Positions 57,504-64,000 of a stretch of 64,000 nucleotides of DNA are shown here, in pieces (within the stretch, counting starts at the first letter, position 1; each line of letters begins with the position of its first letter). The DNA comes from Flavobacteriales bacterium (GTDB lineage: Bacteria > Bacteroidota > Bacteroidia > Flavobacteriales_F > PHOS-HE28). Made by a program: the position numbers and the translations under genes. The notes under the pieces were generated by a model, which did no database searches, was not told the origin of the DNA, and saw only the letters and a list, made by a program, of their open reading frames with translations. The stretch is from the NCBI GenBank assembly GCA_016710965.1, contig JADJTW010000033.1, positions 1 through 64,000 on the forward strand. Direction: 5' to 3'.

Positions 57504-58337
57504 TTGGCGCGTGCGAGCGGTGAAATGACTTTTCTGGAGCACCTGGAGGAGCTCCGGTGGAGCTTGGTGCGATCGGCCATCGCGGTGGCGGTGGGCTTCC
57601 TGCTGGCGTTCATCTTCAAGAGCTTCCTGTTCGAGGGGATCGTCCTGGCGGCCCGCGATCCGCAGTTCATCACGTACCGTGGTTTTTGCAGGTTGGGCGA
57701 GTTATTGGGGGTGCCTTCCATCTGCATACAGGAGCTCGGCTTCACCTTGCAGAACCTGCCTGTCAGCGGCCAGTTCATGACTCACATGACGGTGGCTTTC
57801 GTCGCGGGCTTCATCCTGGCCTTCCCGTACATTCTCTGGGAGCTATGGCGATTCATCGCGCCAGGGCTGCGCGAGCAGGAGCGCGGGGCTGTGCGCGGCT
57901 TCGTGGCCGCCGGATCCTTGCTCTTCCTTACCGGTGTGCTCTTCGGTTACTTCCTATTAGCACCGCTTACCGTGCAGTTCTTCGGCAATTACCAGGTCAG
58001 CCCCAGTGTGGCCAACAATTTCGCATTGGAGAGCTTCATCGGTATCGTCACCCAGGTAACACTGTGGACGGGCCTCATCTTCGAGATGCCGCTGATCATC
58101 CTTGTCCTCACGCGCGTCGGACTGGTGGGGCCCAAGCTCTTGCGCACGTATCGCAAGCACGCGTATGTGGGTATCCTTGTCGTCTCTGCCGTGCTTACCC
58201 CGCCCGACGTCATCAGCCAGATCATCGTGAGCGCACCGCTCATGCTGCTCTACGAGGGCAGCATCGTCCTGAGCGCCCGCACGGAGCAACGCGCTTTGCG
58301 GGCGCGCTCGGCCAACACAGGTACCGCTGCGGCATGA
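57504..58337 (+). CDS. tatC: Sec-independent translocase subunit TatC
   Basis: 277 residues from TTG 57504; ATG 57525 is an alternative and keeps the core. Six membrane helices. The cytoplasmic N-terminus has FLEHLEELRWSLVRS (the Glu residues bind the twin-arginine signal). It is the receptor subunit for folded exported proteins. TatA is not adjacent. It overlaps the DUF5686 gene by four bases (ATGA). Confidence 0.95.
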   Translation: MARASGEMTFLEHLEELRWSLVRSAIAVAVGFLLAFIFKSFLFEGIVLAARDPQFITYRGFCRLGELLGVPSICIQELGFTLQNLPVSGQFMTHMTVAFVAGFILAFPYILWELWRFIAPGLREQERGAVRGFVAAGSLLFLTGVLFGYFLLAPLTVQFFGNYQVSPSVANNFALESFIGIVTQVTLWTGLIFEMPLIILVLTRVGLVGPKLLRTYRKHAYVGILVVSAVLTPPDVISQIIVSAPLMLLYEGSIVLSARTEQRALRARSANTGTAAA

Positions 58338-60832
58338 GGAACGTTTCCATCATGTACCGTTCGGCATGCGTTGCCCTCGCGGGTGCTTGCGCGTTGGCAG
58401 CCGCAGCCCAGAGCACCAAGGTGAGCGGTACCGTGACCGATGCGAAGACCGGTGAGACGCTGCCCTTCGTGAACATCGCCTTCATCGACAGCCGCATCGG
58501 CACCACCACCAGCCTCGAAGGCAAGTATGCGCTGGACACCTACTACGCCACGGACTCGCTGGTCTTCTCGTTCGTGGGCTACACCCCGCGCACCGTGGCC
58601 GTGAAGAAAGACCGTACACAGGTGCTGGACGTGAAGCTGGAGCCCAGCAGCACCATGCTTGCCGAGGTGGAGATCAGGCCCAGTGGCGAGAACCCCGCGT
58701 TCACCATCCTGCGCCGCGTGATACAGCACAAGCCTGCGAACAACCGCGAGAAGCTCGAGGCCTACGCGTACGAGGCCTATAACAAGATCGAGTTCGACCT
58801 GAACAACATCACCGAAGAGTTCACCCAGAAGAAGCTCTTCAAGCACTTCGCGTTCATCTTCGATAACATCGACAGCAGCGATGCGAAGCCCGCCCTTCCG
58901 ATCTTCATGACCGAGAGCCTCAGCGACGTGTACTACAGGCAGCAGCCCAAGGCGCAGCGCGAATTCATACGGGGTACCAAGGTGAGCGGGATCGAGAACG
59001 AGAGCATCGGGCAGTTCATGGGCGACATGTACCAGAACGTGAACATCTACGATAACTACCTCGTGGTCTTCGGCAAGAACTTCATCAGCCCCATCGCCGA
59101 CGGCGGCCGCGGCTACTACGACTACTACCTCACCGACAGCCTGTTCATCGGCAACAACTGGTGCTACAAGCTCGAGTTCAAGCCGAAGCGCGTGCAGGAG
59201 CTGGCCTTCAAAGGCACCTTGTGGATCAACGATACCACCTACGCTGTGAAGCGCGTGGAGGCCGGCATCGCCGAGGGGGCCAACCTCAACTTCGTACAAG
59301 GCTTCTGGGTGCGCCAGCAGTACGACATGGTGCAGGATGAGGTGTGGATGCTCACCCGCGATGAGCTGGTGGTGGACCTCAACTTCATCAAGGATACCGG
59401 CAAGCCCAACAAGAATGCGGTGCAAGGATTCTATGGAAGGCGCACGGCCACGTATCGCGATTTCACCATCAATCAGGTCAAGCCCCCGGAGTTCTTCGAG
59501 GGGGTCGATCAAGTGGTCATGGCCATCGATCCATTGAGCCTAGGCTCTGATTACTGGGATACGCACCGGCACGTGCAGCTCACGGCCAAGGAGAACACCA
59601 TCTACCACATGGTGGATACGATGAAGACGATCCCGCGCTTCCGCACCTACGTGGACATCGTGAGCACCATCATCAGCGGCTACTACGAGCGTGGCGACTT
59701 CGAGTACGGCCCATACTTCACGGTCTTCAGCTTCAACGCCGTCGAAGGCGCACGCTTTCGCGTGGGAGGGCGCACGAGCAATCAGTTCAGCAAATGGGTG
59801 GAGTTCGAGGGCTACACGGCGTACGGCACGCTGGACGAGCGCTTCAAGTTCGGCCTCAGCACGCGCGGCTTCATCACCAAGGAGCCACGGCTGCTCTATC
59901 GCGTGGGCTACAAGCATGACATCGAGCAGCTGGGCCAGAGCGTGAACGCCTTCCGGAACGACAACATCCTGGGCAGCGTGTTCCGCGTGAACCCCAACAA
60001 CAAGCTCACCGATGTGGAGCAGTGGCGCGCGAGCTTGGAGCGCGAGTGGTTCAGCGGGTTCACCAACGAGGTGATGTTCCGCTATCGCACGCTGCAACCG
60101 CTGGGCAGTTTACTGTACGAGAAGGCCGGCGAAGACCTCATGTTGAGCACCGTCAACAGCATACGAACTGCGGAAGTGTCGCTGAATACGCGGTTCGTCT
60201 TTCAGGAGAAGTACGTGAGCGGCGAGTTCGACCGTGTGCCCATCGGCATCAACAAGTACCCCGCATTGGAGCTGCATGTGGCCTACGGGCTGCCGTCCCT
60301 GCTCAACAGCGATTATGAGTACACCAAGGTCGTCGGACGCATATACAAACGCTGGCAACTGGGCGCCGTGGGCTGGACGCGCACCACTGTTGAAGCAGGC
60401 AAGATCTGGGGAGCCCTGCCGTATCCGCTGCTCACCATCCATAGCGGCAACGAGACCTTCTACCTGGATGACGTCTCTTTCAATACCATGCGCTTCTTCG
60501 AGTTCATCAGCGACCGATACGTGCAGTTCAGCGCCGAACACCACTTCGAAGGTCTCTTCCTCAATCGCATTCCGCTCATGCGCCGTCTCAAGTGGCGCGA
60601 AGTGGCTTGCTTCAAAGGCGTGGCCGGGAACCTGGACCCCAGGCATTTCAGCGAGCTGCTCCTCCTGCCCAATATGTACGACCTGTACAACGGCCCGTTC
60701 ATGGAAGCCAGCGCGGGCATCGAGAACATCCTCAAGGTCCTGCGCATGGACATCATCTGGCGCCTGCGCTATAACGACCACCCCGGCACCTCGCCCTTCG
60801 CCCTGCGCGGCAAGATCGTCATCACCTTCTAG
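58334..60832 (+). CDS. DUF5686-family protein with carboxypeptidase-like regulatory domain
   Basis: 832 residues: signal peptide (ACVALAGACALAAAAQ), a CarboxypepD-regulatory-like domain (about 25-115: SGTVTDAKTGETLPFVNIAF), then a long DUF5686 region (about 130-832) with beta strands to the end (HPGTSPFALRGKIVITF). The outer-membrane barrel is inferred; the family is common in Bacteroidota but undefined. Located between tatC and lptB in one run. Confidence 0.88.
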   Translation: MRNVSIMYRSACVALAGACALAAAAQSTKVSGTVTDAKTGETLPFVNIAFIDSRIGTTTSLEGKYALDTYYATDSLVFSFVGYTPRTVAVKKDRTQVLDVKLEPSSTMLAEVEIRPSGENPAFTILRRVIQHKPANNREKLEAYAYEAYNKIEFDLNNITEEFTQKKLFKHFAFIFDNIDSSDAKPALPIFMTESLSDVYYRQQPKAQREFIRGTKVSGIENESIGQFMGDMYQNVNIYDNYLVVFGKNFISPIADGGRGYYDYYLTDSLFIGNNWCYKLEFKPKRVQELAFKGTLWINDTTYAVKRVEAGIAEGANLNFVQGFWVRQQYDMVQDEVWMLTRDELVVDLNFIKDTGKPNKNAVQGFYGRRTATYRDFTINQVKPPEFFEGVDQVVMAIDPLSLGSDYWDTHRHVQLTAKENTIYHMVDTMKTIPRFRTYVDIVSTIISGYYERGDFEYGPYFTVFSFNAVEGARFRVGGRTSNQFSKWVEFEGYTAYGTLDERFKFGLSTRGFITKEPRLLYRVGYKHDIEQLGQSVNAFRNDNILGSVFRVNPNNKLTDVEQWRASLEREWFSGFTNEVMFRYRTLQPLGSLLYEKAGEDLMLSTVNSIRTAEVSLNTRFVFQEKYVSGEFDRVPIGINKYPALELHVAYGLPSLLNSDYEYTKVVGRIYKRWQLGAVGWTRTTVEAGKIWGALPYPLLTIHSGNETFYLDDVSFNTMRFFEFISDRYVQFSAEHHFEGLFLNRIPLMRRLKWREVACFKGVAGNLDPRHFSELLLLPNMYDLYNGPFMEASAGIENILKVLRMDIIWRLRYNDHPGTSPFALRGKIVITF

Positions 60833-60834
60833 CC

Positions 60835-61569
60835 ATGCTGCGCACCGAAAACATCGTCAAACGGTATAAGCGCCGCACCGTCGTTGGTGGTGTGAATGTG
60901 CAGGTGGATCAGGGAGAGATCGTCGGGTTGTTGGGCCCGAACGGCGCCGGCAAGACCACTTGCTTCTACATGATCGTCGGCCTGATCAAACCCAACGAGG
61001 GACGGGTGTTGTTGGATGACCAGGAGATCACCGACCTGCCCATGTACAAGCGCGCCAAGCTCGGCATCGGCTATCTGCCGCAGGAGGCCAGCGTGTTCCG
61101 CAAGCTCAGCGTGGAGGACAACATCCGCGCGATACTGGAGATGACCGGCAAGACGAAGGAGGAGCAGGCGCTGAAGCTGGAGTCCCTGCTCAACGAGTTC
61201 GGTTTGCAGCACGTGCGCAAGAACATGGGCGATGTGCTCAGCGGTGGTGAGCGTAGGCGTACGGAGATCGCCCGGGCACTGGCGACCGAGCCGCGCTTCA
61301 TCCTGCTCGATGAGCCCTTCGCGGGTGTGGACCCCATCGCCGTGGAGGACATCCAGAGCATCGTGAGCCAGTTGAAGAAGCGCAACATCGGTGTGCTCAT
61401 CACCGATCACAACGTCCAGGAAACGCTGAGCATCACCGATCGCGCGTACCTATTGTTCGAAGGCAAGATCCTCAAGCAAGGCACGGCCGAAGAACTCGCA
61501 GCGGACGAGACCGTGCGCAAGGTCTACCTCGGGAAGAATTTCGAATTGAAGAAGACGAAGGCGGAGTAA
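60835..61569 (+). CDS. lptB: LPS export ABC transporter ATPase LptB
   Basis: 244 residues. Walker A GLLGPNGAGKTTCFYMIVG, signature LSGGERRRTEIARALA, Walker B FILLDEPFAGVDP, and IGVLITDHNVQETL, the LptB-type motif. It powers extraction of LPS from the inner membrane with LptFG. It follows the DUF5686 gene by two bases, so tatC, the DUF5686 gene and lptB are probably cotranscribed. Confidence 0.96.
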   Translation: MLRTENIVKRYKRRTVVGGVNVQVDQGEIVGLLGPNGAGKTTCFYMIVGLIKPNEGRVLLDDQEITDLPMYKRAKLGIGYLPQEASVFRKLSVEDNIRAILEMTGKTKEEQALKLESLLNEFGLQHVRKNMGDVLSGGERRRTEIARALATEPRFILLDEPFAGVDPIAVEDIQSIVSQLKKRNIGVLITDHNVQETLSITDRAYLLFEGKILKQGTAEELAADETVRKVYLGKNFELKKTKAE

Positions 61570-61572
61570 GCT

Positions 61573-61827
61573 TCAAGCCTCCTCCACGGAGAACGCGTAC
61601 TTCTCCATGATCTGGTTCGCCAGCAACTTCTTGCACGCCTCATCCACTTTGGCTTCGGCGGCCTTCTTGTCGGCGGCCTCAACGTGCAGGGTGATGTGCT
61701 TGCCGATGCGCACGCCACTGATCTCTGGCAGGCCCAGATTGCCCATGGCTCCGGTAACGGCCTTGCCTTGCGGGTCCAGCAGGTTGTCGTGGGGCATCAC
61801 ATCGATGGAAGCGCGGTAGTTCTTCAT
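61573..61827 (-). CDS. purS: Phosphoribosylformylglycinamidine synthase subunit PurS
   Basis: 84 residues, the length of PurS. NYRASIDVMPHDNLLDPQGK opens the family fold, followed by GNLGLPEISGVRIGKHITLH. PurS forms a dimer that bridges PurQ and PurL in purine synthesis. PurQ and PurL are not nearby. It is convergent with lptB, three bases apart. Confidence 0.93.
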   Translation of the reverse strand: MKNYRASIDVMPHDNLLDPQGKAVTGAMGNLGLPEISGVRIGKHITLHVEAADKKAAEAKVDEACKKLLANQIMEKYAFSVEEA

Positions 61828-61852
61828 GGATACTGACGGTGTTGTAAAGACT

Positions 61853-61945
61853 CAAGTCGCAAGTTTCAAGACCAAAGGTTCAAGTTGAATGCGGAACCAT
61901 CAGGGACTTCAGCCTTAAGACTTGTGACTTGCATCTTGTGACTTG
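61853..61945. repeat. Imperfect inverted repeat of CAAGTCxCAAG motifs between purS and pssA
   Basis: Arms 61853-61870 and 61928-61945 (18 bases, 15 matching) face each other across 57 bases. The right arm also holds a direct repeat: cttgtgacttg occurs at 61921-61931 and 61935-61945. The right arm runs into the last codons of pssA (SQDASHKS). It resembles repetitive intergenic elements or a long hairpin; which is not known. Confidence 0.6.
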
Positions 61946-62730
61946 AAAAGCTTGCCCCAAAGCGGGCTGAGCAGGTACAAAAGTAGGATCAGCGGAACAG
62001 CGAGGATGCCATAGAGCAGCACGAGCACCAAGCCGAGGACCAGCAGGCTGAACATCACCTCATTGCCGCGCCATTTGAAGTGCTTGAACTTGAGGCTGGG
62101 CAGTGGAAGCTCGCTCAGCATGAGGATGCCAAGAAGCATCGCCGCGATCATCTTCTGCACCGGATCCTCCATGAACATCCCGAACCGGCTGTGGAGCTCG
62201 TTCGCTCCCGGGCCGTAGAAGACGCCGATGCCCCAAGGGATGCATCCCATCGATGCCCAGAACAGCGCATTCGCCGGAGTGGCCAAGCCGAGGAAACCCG
62301 TGCTTTGCCGCGTGTCGATGTTGAACTTGGCAAGGCGCCAAGCGGAAGCGATGACGATCAGGAGGGCGCAAGCGATCGAGGCCCAATTTGGTTCGCCGAA
62401 CAATTCCCCGGACGAAGAAGCCGCAGGTCCGGACTCCGCGTGTATGCTCGTAACGAGTTGAAGGGCTTCTAAAGGGCTGATCGCCGCGATGAATGCTGGC
62501 GCCACTCCGAAAGTCACCATGTCCGCCAAGCTATCGAGCTGCGCCCCAAGTGGCGTTCCTCCTCCAAGCGCCCTTGCTGCCAACCCGTCCAACACATCGA
62601 AAGCCGCCCCAGCGAACACCAGCCAACACGCCAGTGTTAGCTGTCCTTGGGAGGCCAAAAGGATGGAAGCGACGCCGCAGGATAGGTTCGCCGTAGTGAG
62701 AATGTCGGGCAATCGGGGCAGGCGCGGCAT
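61915..62730 (-). CDS. pssA: CDP-diacylglycerol-serine O-phosphatidyltransferase
   Basis: 271 residues with about eight membrane helices. The CDP-alcohol phosphotransferase motif is complete: FDVLDGLAARALGGGTPLGA then QLDSLADM (D-x2-DG-x2-AR-x8-G-x3-D-x3-D). It makes phosphatidylserine, the precursor of phosphatidylethanolamine. The C-terminal tail (KSQDASHKS) is encoded within the inverted-repeat region. The start at 62730 (MPRLPRLPDILTTANLSCG) fits the family N-terminus. Confidence 0.95.
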   Translation of the reverse strand: MPRLPRLPDILTTANLSCGVASILLASQGQLTLACWLVFAGAAFDVLDGLAARALGGGTPLGAQLDSLADMVTFGVAPAFIAAISPLEALQLVTSIHAESGPAASSSGELFGEPNWASIACALLIVIASAWRLAKFNIDTRQSTGFLGLATPANALFWASMGCIPWGIGVFYGPGANELHSRFGMFMEDPVQKMIAAMLLGILMLSELPLPSLKFKHFKWRGNEVMFSLLVLGLVLVLLYGILAVPLILLLYLLSPLWGKLFKSQDASHKS

Positions 62731-62811
62731 CGAACGGGGCCGAAGTTGGATAAATTTCGGGGCAATGATCGGGGCCACCCCTCGTTGCTAGCTGCGTCAA
62801 CTACACACCGA

Positions 62812-63913
62812 ATGAAGACCGTGAGCCTGAAGGGAATGCGCAGCGCAATGATCGCCGTGGGAATGTTGGTGGCCTGGAAGGCCGCCGCACAGGATGCGCC
62901 CAAGTACAGCAACGAGTTCCTAGCCATCGGCGTGGGAGCGCGTGCGCTGGGCATGGGCAGCGCCTATACCGGCGTGGTCAGCGACGTTACCAGTGGATAC
63001 TGGAACCCGGCAGGCTTGCTGGGCGTGAAGGGCGACCTGCAAGTGGGCGTGATGCACAGCGAGTACTTCGCGGGCATAGCCAAATACGATTACGTGGGCC
63101 TGGCCAAGCCGATCGATTCGGCGAGCACCATCGGCTTCACCTTCGTCCGCTTCGGCATCGACAACATCCCGAACACGATCGACCTGATCGACCCCTCGGG
63201 CAACATCGACTACGACCGCATCACCACCTTCAGCAGCGCGGATCACGCCTTCATCATCAGCTATGCGCGGAAGCTGAGCGTGCCCGGCTTGCAGGTAGGC
63301 GGCAACGCCAAGGTGATCTACCGGCGCGTGGGCGAGTTCGGCAAGGCTTGGGGCTTCGGACTGGATGCCGCCGCGAAGTACGACTTGGGCGAGTGGCGGC
63401 TGGGCGCGGTGGTGCGCGATGTCACCGGCACCTTCAATGCATGGAGCTACACGCTCGATCAGCGGACCATCGATGTGTTCACGCAGACCAACAATGAACT
63501 GCCGGTGAACAGCGTGGAGGTGACGCTGCCACGATTGATGCTGGGCGCTGCGCGCCAGTTCCGCTTCGGGCCCAAGTTCGGCCTGGTCGCTTCGGTTGAT
63601 CCTGGAGAACACCTTCGATGGCAAGCGCAACACCTTGGTGAAGAGCGATCTTGTGAGCACCGACCCGCGCCTCGGCTTCGAACTGGGCTATGCTGGCGTG
63701 GTCTTCGTGCGCGGTGGCATAAGCTATTTCCAGTACGTGCAGGACATCAGCGGCAAGGAGAAGCTGAGCATGCAGCCCAACATCGGTCTCGGCTTGAAGA
63801 TCAAGAGCGTGACGCTGGACTATGCGCTCACCGACATCGGTGACAACAGCGTGGCGCTCTACTCCAACATCTTCTCGCTCAAGTTCGACCTGTTCAAGAA
63901 GCCGGCCTCATGA
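62812..63913 (+). CDS. PorV/PorQ-family outer-membrane protein (one frameshift)
   Basis: About 366 residues once one extra base near 63597 is removed (length is one over a multiple of three). A signal peptide is followed by SNEFLAIGVGARALGMGSAY (about 28-47), the PorV/PorQ-family opening of FadL-like barrels, and by repeated strands. The frame passes from GLVASV to ILENTFDGKRNTL. PorV carries T9SS cargo from the translocon to the sortase at the outer membrane. Adjacency to a PorU2-like gene supports a T9SS role, but PorV versus PorQ or another paralogue is not settled. Confidence 0.82.
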
Positions 63914-64000
63914 AACGACTGCTACCGCTGCTCGTCCTCTTCGTGACCGCCCCCGCCGCTACGGCGCAGTGGACCTACGGCAATGAGTGGATCGACTTCG
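63910..64000 (+). CDS. Start of a probable T9SS sortase PorU2-like protein (truncated by window end)
   Basis: Thirty visible codons: signal peptide (LLPLLVLFVTAPAATAQ) then WTYGNEWIDF, which matches the start of PorU2-type proteins (YGNEW near the mature N-terminus). The ATG overlaps the preceding stop (ATGA). Only the first 91 bases are in the window, so the assignment rests on a short match and on the PorV-like neighbour. Confidence 0.55.
   Translation, partial: MKRLLPLLVLFVTAPAATAQWTYGNEWIDF

Noticed and set aside
57557..58333. Open N-terminal extension of the DUF5686 frame
   Set aside because: This part overlaps tatC in another frame and lacks a signal peptide; the signal peptide starts at 58334.

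Overview
The window is from a high-GC member of the phylum Bacteroidota, most likely Flavobacteriales-like. The evidence is the gliding/type IX secretion genes (gldE, gldD, a PorV-family barrel, several type A C-terminal sorting domains), the rng-HU-mutY-ssb-gldE-gldD gene order typical of the phylum, repeated Bacteroidota-type -7 promoter elements (TAnnTTTG), and few Shine-Dalgarno sequences. No phage, insertion sequence, CRISPR array or rRNA was seen. The species cannot be named from sequence alone.

Region by region: (1) 1-9109, minus strand: the N-terminal part of a giant secreted protein. It has a signal peptide, a DUF3494 (ice-binding-like) domain and about 40 cysteine-rich modules of about 69 residues. 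Most modules sit in a 624-bp three-module higher-order repeat. The reading frame is broken at a dozen or more places and there is a foreign-looking block with a 16-G run at 7311-7383. (2) 9375-16457: RNase E/G, a 31-residue COX24-like ribosomal-type protein, a TPR protein, HU, MutY, SSB, GldE, GldD and haem A synthase. (3) 16.5-22.4 kb: a metal-binding lipoprotein, an EamA permease, two glycosyltransferases and a T9SS cargo protein. (4) 22.4-31.5 kb: a Cys/Met PLP enzyme, a secreted repeat protein, the GTPases Der and Era, an initiator-type tRNA-Met, RNase D, a DUF2752/CD225 membrane pair, mannose-1-phosphate guanylyltransferase, a SprT-like protein and a small lipoprotein. (5) 31.5-41.9 kb: the MlaE/MlaF lipid transporter core, three tandem T9SS cargo proteins and glycine dehydrogenase GcvP. 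(6) 42-49.1 kb: an unknown protein, a UbiA-like membrane protein, kynureninase plus kynurenine monooxygenase, and two outer-membrane proteins. (7) 49.1-64 kb: an MBL hydrolase, a large peptidase-MA/beta-propeller/barrel protein with a TauE half-protein and an M20 peptidase, RecQ, TatC, a DUF5686 protein, LptB, PurS, PssA, a PorV-family protein and the start of a probable PorU2-like protein.

Common themes are envelope biogenesis (Mla, Lpt, Tat, T9SS, gliding lipoproteins, outer-membrane barrels) and the secreted cargo these machines handle. Metabolism is represented by the kynurenine, glycine, PurS and phosphatidylserine genes.

Four single-copy genes (rng, the 23.6-kb repeat protein, rnd, the PorV-family gene) each contain one indel that splits an otherwise intact reading frame. 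With the indels in the giant gene, this suggests residual assembly or consensus error, so those genes are annotated as single broken CDSs. No intergenic stretch exceeds 300 bases; the longest (9110-9374) is described under its terminator entry. The least explained objects are the cysteine-rich mega-repeat protein and the peptidase-MA/propeller/barrel fusion.
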